DNA from: Tetrastigma voinierianum | Taxonomy: Eukaryota > Streptophyta > Magnoliopsida > Vitales > Vitaceae | DNA: 64,000 nucleotides | NCBI GenBank assembly: GCA_016808115.1 | Contig: JAEQBH010000893.1 | Location: 62,001 to 126,000 of the forward strand | Direction: 5' to 3' | Made by a program: the position numbers and the translations under genes | Part shown: in pieces, positions 22,001 to 33,183 of the stretch | Layout: every line of letters starts with the position of its first letter | How positions within the stretch are numbered: the first letter of the stretch is position 1 | Notes under the pieces: generated by a model | What the model saw: the letters and a program-made list of their open reading frames with translations, nothing else | What the model was told of the DNA's origin: nothing | Databases searched by the model: none

Positions 22001-23517
22001 GTTATGGGCCACGAGGCTAGGCCTAACCTCTGCTACTACCACTACAAATTCCTTCTTTTTTTTTTCTCAACTTTTCTCTTTTTACAAAAGTCGCACTATG
22101 GGCCTTCGGATTGGATATGAGCCAAAAACAAAATTTAGGTTATAAATCAACAAGGTTAATCCCCAATTCATTAGCCTCGAGAAAGATCTTGGCTTTCGAT
22201 CTACCATGCGAATCCCTAAATTAGAAAGTTAACCAAGCCTATATGAATTAGACTACGAGGAATAGATGTATAACAAAAAAATTTTAGGATGATTTGATTT
22301 TCTATGGATGAAATGGTAGGAACCATGAAAAAATTTAGTGGAATAGGCTTTTCATTAATTAAGCCATTTTAATTTTAATTAGAAAATGGTGTAATTGAAC
22401 AAGTATATATGTAAGCGTTTATGCCGAAGTAATAAAAAATATGTACCATAGTGGAACTTTGAAATATGTCGAGATGTAAGATAAAATTGAATTTTAAATT
22501 AATTAAAATGGTGATGGAGAAATATTTAAACATAAAAATATAGTATTAAGAAACTTTCATTTTATTTTTTATATGTACCTATAAACTTGAATTTTGGCAC
22601 TCGAAAGAAAAGAATGAGAGAGAATCTAAAAAACTTATTTTATTCACAAAGTTGTGTGAACTGATTGCCTTCGGGTTATTACTTTATGTAAGACTCTATC
22701 AAGGTTTTGGAGTTGGAAGCATGCATGTAGGTTTAGCTTTATAAAGAAATCTTGATCTTCTTTATAAAGCAATTGAGCTTTTATAGGCTATGAATGGTTG
22801 TTTGACAAATAAATACAAGAATATAATAGTTTTTACTATTTGTTTTCTATATTAAATTTCATCTTTCTATTTGACTTTTATTATATTGAACTATTCTTTT
22901 CAAAAGATCAAATTTAAGAATTATTTTTGAAGAACGATTTTTTAAAAATTATGGTTACAAAAAGCCCAAAATTTTTGTTTAAAATTTTTATTATATCCAA
23001 ATGTTGTTTCCAATTAAAAACAATCTAAAGTTTCAAAGCCAAAAAAGTGTTATTATTGAAACAATGTTTCTTTTATGTTTGCATTAATATGCGAGTCTTA
23101 TTTTAACATTGATCTATATGAAAATCTGTTTTTGTGTACTAATGAAATCAAAATAAGGTTTAAATCAAAATTGATTAAGGCCATATTTATTTTTTTAAAA
23201 TTGGTTAAAATAATTTACCTCTCATAAAGTTTGACGTGGAAAAAATGTAATTCTATAATTTATATCACTTTTTTTTCAATTAGGTTTTATGTTTACTTCA
23301 AAATGTAATTATTTTTTACTTAATTTTGAATATATATGAGTCTTACAAAATAAAACACAAAATCATTTTTTTATTATACTTTTTCATATTATCTCACGTG
23401 CATATAATTGCCCAACGAGATGGGTGCTTTGCAAATTTTAGTTATAGGAAAACAACACAATAATTAAAAAAAAATTACCATAAAAGTTTTGTTAAAAATT
23501 ATTTGGAAAATCCTTAA
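22001..23517. other. AT-rich intergenic stretch, no gene seen
   Basis: Long A/T runs and no open frame of note on either strand. Nothing else recognised. Confidence 0.45.
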
Positions 23518-23768
23518 GGAAAAGTATGTGTCAATACACTGATACAAAAATAATGGGACATCAATGATCAAGAATAGAAAATAGGTGTTTCTAATTAAAT
23601 ATTAACAGTTATGATAGTATTTACAGTATAGTATGATAGTATTTACAATATGTTATGATAGTGTTTAATCAAAAAATAATTATTTTTTTAAAACATGTAC
23701 TGAAGCACCTTTATTTCTTATTTTTAATTACTAATGTCCCATTATTTTTGTTTGATACATACTTTCCC
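23518..23768. mobile_element. Small inverted-repeat element (MITE-like)
   Basis: The left arm GGAAAAGTATGTGTCAATAC, continuing AAAAATAATGGGACAT, is matched in inverted orientation by the right arm, whose reverse complement reads GGAAAGTATGTATCAAAC and AAAAATAATGGGACAT. The arms are roughly 60-70 bp and the centre is about 110 bp. The centre holds three direct copies of a TATGATAGTATTTACA-like word. There is no coding capacity. A clean target duplication was not found, so the superfamily is open. Confidence 0.6.
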
Positions 23769-23899
23769 CAAAACTTTATTTTATTTAAGGGGAAAAGTGC
23801 GGGTATACATGTAAGAAATAAAATAAAATAGAATGACAAACCTAGACTTCCATTAACAAACTATACGAAACTTCCTTATATATAGAAATATGCTTATGA

Positions 23900-24195
23900 A
23901 TTGGAGAAAGCAATGAGTCTTGGTCTTTATATCACAAGAGCAAAAGTCTAGTTTTGTTCATAAAAACTGGGCCCCATTGGATCGACTTAGATATGCAAAA
24001 TACATGGAATAGAGATTGCATTTAGTCATTGTCTTGGCCTTCATATCGTAATGGACATAAGTCTAGTCTTCTCAAAAAAAAAAGATGAAGAAGAGAGGTG
24101 GCCTATCATAGGACTTAGATACGCAGTAGACTTGGAATAGAGAAAACAATTAGTCTTGGTCTTGGTATTCATCTCACAAGGGACAAATGTACTTA
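23900..24195. repeat. Minisatellite of ~110-bp units, block 1
   Basis: Units share the order TCTTGGTCTTTATATCACAA, AAGTCTAGT-TT, CCCATTGGAT, GACTTAGATA, GGAATAGAGA. Unit starts are near 23914, 24023 and 24151; the third is truncated where AT-rich DNA follows. Confidence 0.6.
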
Positions 24196-24934
24196 AAGCA
24201 AGGCTTGCTTTTCGACTTAACACTCGAATATAATTTTTTTTCTTAATACTATATAAGATTAAGTATAGAAATATTGCTTTTTAACATCAGCAGAAGAATT
24301 GTCAAGTAATCATCCCCTTATTGGGCATGTTGCCGTTTCGCTTCTAAGATGATTTTTTATGAATATAAAAATCAAATATTTTGATTTTATATTCATACTT
24401 TTTTTAAAATTTAAGAATAAACACGAAAAGTTAAAACAACAAATCAATACTCGAAGCTCTATTTATCTTCAATAAAGCTAAAAACAAACACCGCGGTATG
24501 CTTGTTTTAAAGAATTTACTTTCACCATTCAGTTTGTTTTTTAACTTTTTCATGATGTATTTATTTGCTTAGTTTTTGAAATTTTTTTGTTGAATAGAAA
24601 AAGTCATAATATTTGATTTTTTAATTTTTTTTTTCTTAATGCTTTTTTGAATTTTTTTTTTATATTAAGAAAAAACTAAATATTAAAATATACTGAAATC
24701 ATATATTTTATTATCCAATTGAAACTCTCATGATTTGTTTCATGCTAATTAAATAAAATAATATGTATTTTTAAAGTTTTATTTAAAAGTTTATTTTCTC
24801 AAACTTTAGATAAAAATTAAATTTTTTTTTAAAACAAACAACTAAATACGTAATCATATTAAGCACTATTAACACCAAAATTGTATTCTCTATGCTTTCA
24901 AAAACTGTTTTAAAAAATAGGAACCAAACACGCC
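24196..24934. other. AT-rich spacer between minisatellite blocks
   Basis: Poly-A/T rich sequence without a gene. The end near 24915 (AACCAAACACGCCC) looks like a MITE terminus, but no inverted partner was found. Confidence 0.4.
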
Positions 24935-25165
24935 CTTAGGCTTCGTATAGCAAGGGATAAAAGTCGAATCTTCTCAAAAAAAAAGTGTGGCCCATTGGAT
25001 GACTTAGTACGAAGACTTGCAATTTGGAAAGTAGTTACACCTTGTCTAGGCTTCACATTGCAAGTTGGAAAAGTGTAGTCTTCTCCAGAAATAGTATGGC
25101 GCGTTGGATGACTTGGATATGGAAACATAGAAATTTGCATTGAGTTCATATCTTCATTCACTGGG
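24935..25165. repeat. Minisatellite of ~110-bp units, block 2
   Basis: Two further units start near 24946 and 25046, with GGCTTCGTATAGCAAGGGAT, CTTCTCAAAAAAAAAGTGTG and GCCCATTGGATGACTTAG, then a variant copy. They belong to the same family as block 1. Confidence 0.6.
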
Positions 25166-25734
25166 TGCTTTATTACCATCCTTTGGGTTTGTTATTTGGT
25201 TGTTCTTAGGCTTTCTCTAATTTCCACTAATTGAATTAGTTCTCAAAGCAATGCCATGACATTAATTCTCCATTTTCTCTCTCTATATTTTAAGAATAAG
25301 TTGTGTTTCATGCAGCAAAATAGTGATAAATTAGAGAAGAAAAATGAGAACACACACAGATTTACGTGGTTCGGCAGTGTACCTACATCCACAGGAACGA
25401 CGGTTGAAATTTTTACTATGTCAAATTAGGTTTACATAAGAGGATATTTATAATAATTATGGATATTTCCAATTTACAAAAATACCCCTATACCCTGTAC
25501 CATACCGCACCATATCGCAGGGCCTTTGCCCCCACATCCTAACCAATTATTTCATCCCAACAAAAGATAAAACCCCCAACCCTCCGCCGTCCGCTTCACT
25601 CGGTGCACTTTGCTCCCCTCACTATGCTTAGCTCCACATTTGCCCATTTTTCTCTATAAATATGAGCTGCATACTACAACAATGTCACTGTGACTCAGCC
25701 ACTGATACAGCTTACATGAGGATCCTCACAAGAG

Positions 25735-26394
25735 CTCGTGGGAAGTCTAAAGGGCTTTGGCAAACTGATGCCCATACCATAGGGAATGATTTAGCTTATG
25801 CCTTTAATCTCCTATTTTGACTCGCGAACTTCATATAATTGGATCGCTTTCATATCAGGCTTATGTCAACTCCATTACAAGATAAGATTCATGAAGAAAT
25901 CAGTTTCTTGATGATTTCATTTTTTTTTTTTTTTTTGAACTTTTGGCTTTGAAGAAGATCAGGTACTTCATGGAGTTCATTGCTTACCTTTGTTCCATTC
26001 AGGACAAGGTTTTGTAAGATTCTCAGTCACTCATTTATTCTCTCCCTAATTTTCTGAAATATTGGGAAAGAAAATGATTATGAAAACTATGGGGAAAAAT
26101 GGAAAGTTTTCTTTCAGAAGATCGCAAAGTTTGTTACTCTTGTCTTTCCATTCGAGTCATGAGTTGAAGAGCCTTTAGACTAAGAAGATGCTCCTCCATT
26201 TAGCTTTAGAGAAGCATTAGAATCATCCTCTAAGCTGTAGCTACTGGAGCTTTGTCCATTGCTTCAAGGATTAGTGTCTTCTTCATTGTTACTATTTCGA
26301 GACCCTTTCTTGGTTGTACATTCTTCGTAATTGTGCACACCTGCATCGAAAAATTACAATCAGAAACCTTTTAAAGATGAATCCACTTCTGGCA
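25735..26394 (-). pseudogene. RSL/RHD6-like bHLH transcription factor relic, copy A
   Basis: Minus strand, in transcription order: a 27-nt exon (26394-26368) between AG and GT, then an exon from 26340 reading GVHNYEECTTKKGSRNSNNE, later SLEDDSNASLKLNGGASS and SNGKTR. These resemble the low-complexity stretch and start of the basic region in RSL-type bHLH proteins. A later exon near 25790-25870 keeps NGVDIS and NYMKF, traces of helix 2. Stops occur after NEEDTNP and after GGASS, and helix 2 is broken. Introns are retained, so it is not a retrocopy. RSL factors control root-hair growth in plants; this copy cannot. Confidence 0.65.
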
Positions 26395-27256
26395 CTGAGG
26401 AAAAGGAACTTACAACTCATCACAATAAGAAAACAAAAAGTTCATTTCATTATGAATGTCAACGGCATCAACTTCAAACAAACTTGAGTGAATAGATTAC
26501 GCCCAAATGGTTATGATTTAGGCACATGCATGCTAGTTAATACATCAATTGATGCCTATACTTACTTCTGAGCTTTTTTGGTTACTCAAATTTTATATGA
26601 AAATTAGGGGAAACAAAATCAATCAAAAAAAATATGGAACCAATGGATTCTATTTGTACCTTTGTATATGACAATTTCCAAAGAACTAACAAACATTTTA
26701 AGAAATAGGCAGAATCAATAAATAAGGACGCAAGAAAGGGAAAAGAGAACTTCACACCTAGCATTCAAGGAGGGAAACATGAAGAAATCCACGATCCAGA
26801 ATCTTTTACAGTAAAACATTACAAAAGGAAGCTGAGAAAGAAAATTAAAACCTAAGAGTTGCAAAACAAAATCCTCTTTTGAAAGAAAAAAAAATTGCAA
26901 AATCACACCTCGTCTAAAAGAATTCAAATCCTTTCCCAAATCAAAATTTGAAGCCCTAAAATATCAGATAAAAGATAAGGATAAGGGAAGGAAATTGCAA
27001 CCACATCCTAGAGAAAGAATTGACAGACCCAGCTGCTCTAAATTCCCGTCCTCCTTTTTATCATTGCTTACATATTTGATATTGCTCATTCATTTCGTGC
27101 TCCTCATCCACATGTCTCCAAGAGATTCCAAAGCCCTGCTAAGGTAGACAAGTCCCTGTTTGGGCATGTACTAATTAGTCTCATGAACCAGTTGTTGAAC
27201 TGTGAAGACACATCATTTAATTGCTGTCTCAAAGGTCAGGCAACTAAGTGTCAAAC

Positions 27257-27340
27257 CTGATCCGTAGATGCTTCTCCCTTGGTCGTCGGGGCTGGAATAT
27301 CAGGCACAACTTCAGGGAACATTTTATGAAGATCCTTCAT
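27257..27340 (-). pseudogene. Conserved 28-codon exon of unknown identity, copy A
   Basis: The open stretch starts ATG at 27340 and reads MKDLHKMFPEVVPDI and onward to TDQ, ending CAG directly before GTTTGA, a plausible splice donor. Copy B (about 43094-43180) keeps nearly the same protein but has ACG in place of ATG and a stop before the donor. I do not recognise the protein. It lies upstream of the bHLH exons on the same strand and may be a 5' exon of the same transcription unit or of another captured gene. Confidence 0.35.
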
Positions 27341-27560
27341 TGTTCAAACCACAAGCTGGAAGAATATAAAGGGCATGAAAATTCAAGAAACGTGAATTAT
27401 GAAACTAAAGAGAAGGGGGGCTTTTCTCTGACTTTCTGTAAGTTTCAGGAAGGGAAAGAAAAGAGGCAAAGGAAGAAATACCTCACTAATGGAAGCAGAG
27501 CCATGGTGGTAGGTCAAGGAGGTCTCCGAAGGATATGATTTTCTTCCGGAGCTCTATGAT

Positions 27561-27989
27561 CAAAACGAAATTGCCTGTTCTTCCATATGGCTTCTCTGTT
27601 ATTCCATATGATTTTCTTTGATGTCTTCTGAAATATTGAGAATGCTAGTTTAGTTTCTTTTCAGCTTGACAAGGTGCATGGTTGTGCGAGTTGAGAGTGC
27701 TACATTTCAAGGTCTTAAATGTTTCTTTGAGCTTCTCTATAATAAATGTCTTCACTGCACACAGCAACAATCCCAAATCTCAACCATGAGAAACAAATGA
27801 GCTAATTTTTTCATTTTTGTGGGCATGTAGGGGAGAAGGTACAAGTAGATCTTTTCAATCTGTGAGTCAGTTCTACTAGGAATACCTTATTTTAGTCTGA
27901 CCAGATCATTAAGGTAGGCTACATAAAAAGTAAGCAAATTGTAACATAACTAAGATGATACAAGTAGAATTAGTAGATTGTGAATTAGG
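27561..27989. other. Unassigned sequence between copy A and the solo LTR
   Basis: Moderately AT-rich, with no open frame and no recognised repeat. The last five bases (TTAGG, 27985-27989) are one half of the solo-LTR target duplication. Confidence 0.4.
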
Positions 27990-30494
27990 TGTCGTGCCCC
28001 AACCCCCGCCTAGGCGGAAGAGGGGGAACGCGGCACAGGACTGAGACTCCTTTACCTGAGTTACTGACATTAGTGGGCTCATTTCGAAATATAACTGAAT
28101 GTATCAGAATATAATGTAAACTAAATCCATAAGGAAATAAAACTTTTAACACTATCACCATAATGATGTTCATAATGTCTTGTACAAATATCTGAGTCCC
28201 ATTGACTTATACATATACAAGTCCTATTATGAAAAACTACATGTACATATTGGTCTTAAAATCGAGGTAGCGACCTATAGATGTTGACTCCTATTGCTGT
28301 GTTGGCCCTCCTGTGTGCCGTACAGCTGGGATGTCATCTTTAGTACCTACACGGCTGAAACATCCATGCTAAACTTATAGCTTAGTGGGAAGCATATAAC
28401 ATATGTGACCACTTGTAGTGATCCTCAATGACAATATACAATTAACACAATTCCTATTTGCACATTAGCTGTTCATATATCCGACTACTTGTACACTATG
28501 TCATTTCTCATGTTCATTCTTCATAATACATAGTACTTTTTATTTTACTGTAGCTCTACCACATTTTTCAATTCAAATCATTGTTTTCATGTTACATGGT
28601 TCTTATAACAATTTCAATCATTTTATCTCATCTTGTGTCTTGCTTGCATATTCCAAGAAGTGGATACGAGTATAAACCGTATGTACCCGAAGGTACTATC
28701 ACCCGTATGAGACGCTGATCCCATGCTATATCAGACCCAAATCTGGGCCACAGAATGACCAAAACAAAGGTCACGTAATGACCTAAATCCAAGTAAACTA
28801 TATCACACAACCCCTAATATACACCATCCATCTACTCCTGGGACATATGCGCATAAATCAATCTTATTACATTTTATCTGTGTGTTTAGTTCTACGCATC
28901 TCATATACACGCGATAACGCCAATCACATGTATTCACATGAGATACTTCGCATTTATTCCTTTATACATATACTATAACCGTTATTTTTATCATAACCCT
29001 CGTATGATCATGTTCTCAGACGTCAGATTTCCTCGTTTATGTAACCATATTTCATATAACAATCAGTTTTATAATTCTTTTACAATTTCATTTATTCACT
29101 TGAATTTCTTTATACCAAAATATTTCCTGCAAACAGAGCTCCATTTAGACGGATTTCTGGGTACAATGGGGATCAAATTTGAATACAATTATTTTTAGGT
29201 GATTTGTTCTCCTAGAAGTCTAGTTTACCCAAAAATTTGAATAACTCAATTTGGATGAGTTATGGCCTAAACACTAAAGATCTACCAAAACATACCAGAA
29301 ACTACCTGAAAACATAGTTTCACTTTAACGAATTTTCTGGATCCAATAGGGTCCAAATTTGAATACACTTATTTCAAGGTGATTTGTTTTCCTAGAAGTT
29401 TAGTTTACTCATAACTCAATCACCAATTCGATGAGGATGGCTACAGATAATCTTAAAACTAAAGTCAAAGACTCAAAATACTCAAAAACTCGCCCAAAAA
29501 GAGCTTCACTTTGACAAATTGTTTTGGGTTCAATGGGGTCCAAATGTGAATACAATTATTTCAATAATATTTGTTCTCATAAAAGTATTCATAAATTTGA
29601 ATCACTCAATTCTGGGATGGAGTGGATGACAAGCTTATTGGCCTAAAACACTCCAAAGCATGCATCTCAAAATGTACTAGAAACTGTCTCGAAAACAAAA
29701 ACACTTCTCACGACTTTACGTCCAACGTGGCCCAAATTAACAATACACTTATTTCAAGCGAGATTGCTCTTCTGTGTTTCAGCTTTCCCATAAATTTGGA
29801 AATCAATTAATTTAGATGAGCGATGCCAAGAAAAAACGCGGGGTTCGGGAAAAATTTCGACAAAGATCTCCCAAAACCCTAACATTTTCTTATACAAACA
29901 TTCCTCAACTGGCGATCACAACCAACTCAAATGTCCATATAACCGAGCTGAGACCACCAGCCATCATTATTATGCAAAGGCATTTCCTTAAATCTAAAGA
30001 TATTAAAAGAAAGAAAGGAGTTTGTACGGAAGAGTGGGAAGAGTTTCTTCATTTTTCTTTTGATCACCAAAACTTGATCACATGGAGTAAAATCACCAAT
30101 TCTTCTCTTTCTCTCAACCGTAACCCTAAACTCTCAAACCCAAAGGAGAATGTCTTTACAAGACTAAATTTGGCCCCATTCCTATTCTTTCATAAGGCCA
30201 TGTTTTGCTTGTCATTTTTGTTAAGTTTTCCATTTTTTTTATTAAAGTCCTTCTTTTCTCTTTCATTTACACTTCCACTTATCAAATATTTTACAATGAC
30301 ATATAAACTTTTTCTTTTATGACCCTTGAGTCCTTAATATGACATTTTACTATTTTACCCTTGACTTTTGTATTAATTCCGATTTTTATCATTTTTTGTT
30401 CTAAGCAATATAAATTCCGGAAAAATACAATTTTAACTTATTTTATACTCTAAACATATTATAAAACTGTTAGGATATATTTTTGGGTATTACA
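27990..30494 (-). mobile_element. Solo LTR, 2.5 kb, probable Ty3/gypsy
   Basis: It begins TGTCGTGCCCCAACC and ends TTTTTGGGTATTACA on the plus strand and is flanked on both sides by TTAGG (27985-27989 and 30495-30499), a perfect 5-bp target duplication. There is no gag or pol inside. The minus strand starts TGTAATACCC, matching the LTR start at 46472 (TATAATACCC); that copy ends GGGGCGCTACA, against GGGGCACGACA here. Orientation follows that comparison. The gypsy assignment rests on general LTR features and is inference. Confidence 0.85.
29150..29790. repeat. Four ~180-bp tandem units inside the solo LTR
   Basis: The phrase TTCTGGGTACAATGGGGATC with AAATTTGAATACAATTATTT recurs near 29155, 29333, 29519 and 29716, spacings 178, 186 and 197. 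Each unit also has GGTGATTTGTTCTCCTAG and AACTCAATTTGGATGAG-like words. The fourth unit is the most diverged. Confidence 0.75.
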
Positions 30495-30499
30495 TTAGG

Positions 30500-31319
30500 T
30501 GTATCCAAATTCAACTTGTGGAATCTTGGGTAGCTCTGAATGTTTCTGGTCTTTAGGAATAATTGGGATCAAATCTTTCTTCCCTTCTACAAACTTGATG
30601 AATGTTACTTACTAGTCTTATGTTTATATTAGAAAATGAAATTATCAAATAATCAATAACAACAATAATAAAATTTTTGAATTTTAATCACTCATGTGAT
30701 CAAATCTTCTAAAAAGTTAAGAAAAGACATTTTGAATTATCTAAAAGGAAAAAACTCTAGAGAAAATGTGATATTCAAACAACTTACGTAAATAAAAAAA
30801 ATACAATCATATCCGAATAAAATCAACATAAACAATAACAAATATATGGATATTGAATAGAAGTGAAACCATAAGAAAGTGAGAAGAAGGGAGGATTTAT
30901 TACCTGAAATGGTTCTCCTTATTGATGGAACCTTCACCAAGTATACCCCTCTGTATTCTTGTGTGAGTTTTTACCCGTTTCCTTTTGGTATCTTGTGAGT
31001 AGGTGCATATATAATCAAGGATTTTTAAGGTGGACCACATCTCTTCCTCTGTGATGTCATGAATTCAGTGTAGTCACCAATAGGAAGGTCTATATGTGAG
31101 TTGAAGTCGCCTTTCCCATCCAGAAATATCTAAGCTTAGTGTTCAATTTGACTTTGTGTTATATAATCTGTGCATCAAATAGATAGAGACTTCAATGAAG
31201 TAGAGACAAAACAACTTGACGAAACTACTACATCAACATTTAGGTTATGTTTTATTCTCAAAAAGTATCAACAAATATAAGAAATAGAACAAAAATAATT
31301 TTTTTATATTTAATTGTCT
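30500..31319. other. Unassigned AT-rich stretch
   Basis: No gene or repeat is recognised. It is downstream, on the minus strand, of the NBS-LRR relic and may hold remains of that locus. Confidence 0.35.
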
Positions 31320-32560
31320 TATGAAAAATACAAAAGGAAATTAAATATAAATTTATTCATTCTCAAATTACTTGATCTTGTAAGTGAGGTGAACACATAT
31401 TCTGGCAGTGATGTCAGTACAGGGCATTCATGAATTCCAAGTCCTGTAAGTGAGGTGACATCAGGGTATTCATCAAGTGTAGTAATATTCCAAACACAAA
31501 ACAACATTTAAGATTGTGAGTTATAATATCAGACCTCCGTATTTCCTAAAACTCTTCCAAATTGTAGAACTCCAATTTAACTGATTAGTTTAGTCCCCAT
31601 AGAAAATTTCTCGAAGCTGGGAAAAAAATGTCAAAAAAATTGATAGGAGCATTTAAGCAAACATAGAAGGTGCCACTATAAAAGAATTAACAGAAACAAA
31701 ACGAGAACTTGTCAATATTATTCTAAAATAATAAAAATGAAAAGAAAGATTAGGGATTTCAGACCTCGTCACCGCAAGTGAATCCATTGTGAGTTGAAAA
31801 CCAGACAGATAAAGCGTCTCCAGTTTTTGAAGAGAATAGATCTCTGTTTGCAGTGATGTCAATTCAGGGCAGTCTCAAATAGCAAGAGCTCTAAGTGAGG
31901 AGAGGCTGCTCCTCCAGCACTGTAGTATGCTTTTAAGCCAGAGCAATTCAAAATGTACAGAGATTCGAGAGTGGAAACATGTTGAAGCGGCTCCTTTGGG
32001 ACAGATATCAATCCCCCATATATACAGAAGCTTCAATGAAGAAAAGGTGAGCATTAACTGCCGTAGTACCTCTGCTCTGACTCCCATCAGTCTTAGCTCC
32101 TGAAGACGAGTTAATCAAGCCACATTGAAGGATGCCAAGTTAGGACGCGCACAGACATGTAACCTTACCAAGCCAGAAAAATGTTGAAGTTCCTCCTTTG
32201 GGAGAGATATCAAACGATCTATGAACTCAAAAGACCAACGCTTCAACGACGGAGCGCCAACAAACTTTATCTGCTGTATCACATCATAACCAACAGAAGA
32301 CAGATGTAGTGTCTCAAGAGAAGGTAACTGAGCCACTTTGAAGGATACCAAGAGAGGGCAATCTTTGATCTCCAATTTGGAAAGAGAAGCAAATGAGGGC
32401 TGTTCCAAGGATGCCAACTTATTGCAAATATTGATCACTAAATTGGAAAGAGAAGAAGATGAATGCTGTTCCAAGGATGCCAAGTTACTACAATCATTGA
32501 TCTCTAATTCGGAACAATGTGGGCTGCTCAAGCATGCAATTGCAAACTCCCATGTGAGAG
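31320..32560 (-). pseudogene. NBS-LRR resistance gene relic (LRR domain only)
   Basis: Minus-strand blocks, right to left. 32115-32545 reads ELEINDCSNLASLEQHSS, KLEIKDCPLLVSFKVAQL and SLPKEELQHFSGLVRLHV. 31875-32087 has LRQLMLTFSSLKLLYIWGI. 31653-31862 reads SLQTEIYSLQKLETLYLSG. 31320-31480 has VTSLTGLGIHECPVLTSLPE. The C-x-L and CP-x-L-xSLP spacing is that of the LRR domain of RGA-type CC-NBS-LRR proteins. The NB-ARC part is absent and frames change between blocks. It is a broken 3' fragment with no likely function. Confidence 0.75.
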
Positions 32561-32679
32561 TAAGTCCATAATATGGCTAACTATTGGAAGCTGGACTTCC
32601 TTTTAACTGAATTCACCATATCAAAGCAAGCTAACCTTTACTTATGATTTCCATTTCAAAAGAGACCTGTTACTCACCC

Positions 32680-32885
32680 GATTCATGATGATAGATCCCG
32701 TCATCAAAAAAGGATAGTTGAGCTCATGTTTGAAAGGTATCAAAGTTCCTGCATGATTTTTTTATGAAGACTATTTTTCTCACATCTTTTGTGCTAGGAT
32801 GTACTGCATCATTGGTAGTGGAGGATCAACTATTGTTGCCCCCATCCATGAAGCAAGATCGATTCTTGCAACAGTTGTTAGGGCT
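32680..32885 (+). pseudogene. Actin-related protein 4-like fragment
   Basis: Plus-strand frames, joined by eye, give RIVELMFERYQ, then KVPA, then LTSFVLGCTASLVV, then GSGGSTIVAPIHE. Order and spacing match the actin-fold segment of plant ARP4 (ELMFEKYKVPALFLAKNAVL, then a TSF...ATSLVVD...GGSTTVAPVHDG-like run). Two frameshifts and a stop after KVPA kill it. The fragment ends where copy B of the duplicated segment begins. ARP4 is a nuclear chromatin-remodelling subunit; this piece is only a relic. Confidence 0.55.
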
Positions 32886-32892
32886 TATAAAG

Positions 32893-33183
32893 CCTGTTTT
32901 GTTTCATGCAGCAAAAATAGTGATAAATTAGAGATGAAAAGCAAGAAGAATATAATAACCCTGGACATGACCAATTTACAAAAACACCGCTATACCATGT
33001 ACCATACAGTACTGAACCTTAGGGGCAAAGCCCTGCACCCCCAATCTATTATTTCGCCCCCAACCCTTCTCGGCTTTGCTCCACTCAGGCATTAACCCAT
33101 TTTTCTCCATAATTATGAGCAACATACTACAACAATGCCATTGATATATCCTACTTGAGGATCCCGATAAAGAGCTTCGTGAA
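32893..33183. repeat. Segmental duplication, copy B, left part
   Basis: It starts TGTTTTGTTTCATGCAGCAA and follows 25304-25725 through TACAAAAACACCGC, TTTTCTCCATAATTATGAGC, TACTACAACAATG and AGAGCTTCGTGAA. It is cut at 33184 by the copia element and resumes at 40829. It is shorter than copy A, mainly because the first ~100 bases contain a deletion. Confidence 0.8.

Larger units (their letters stand above)
25304..27560. repeat. Segmental duplication, copy A
   Basis: This segment recurs, in the same orientation, as 32893-33183 plus 40829-43405. It begins with an LTR-like repeat (25304 to about 25681, TGTTTCATGCAGCAAA to TACTACAACA), continues through bHLH pseudogene exons, and ends near 27560 where similarity to 43405 stops. 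Copy A lacks the copia and LINE insertions of copy B, so it keeps both empty sites. No homology is visible left of 25304. Confidence 0.85.

Noticed and set aside
29816..30322. 168-codon open frame on the plus strand
   Set aside because: It lies within the solo LTR, has no recognisable domain, and its hydrophobic tail comes from T-rich DNA.
25304..33133. Two independent solo LTRs at 25304 and 32893
   Set aside because: Both are the left ends of the same duplicated segment, so they are not independent insertions.
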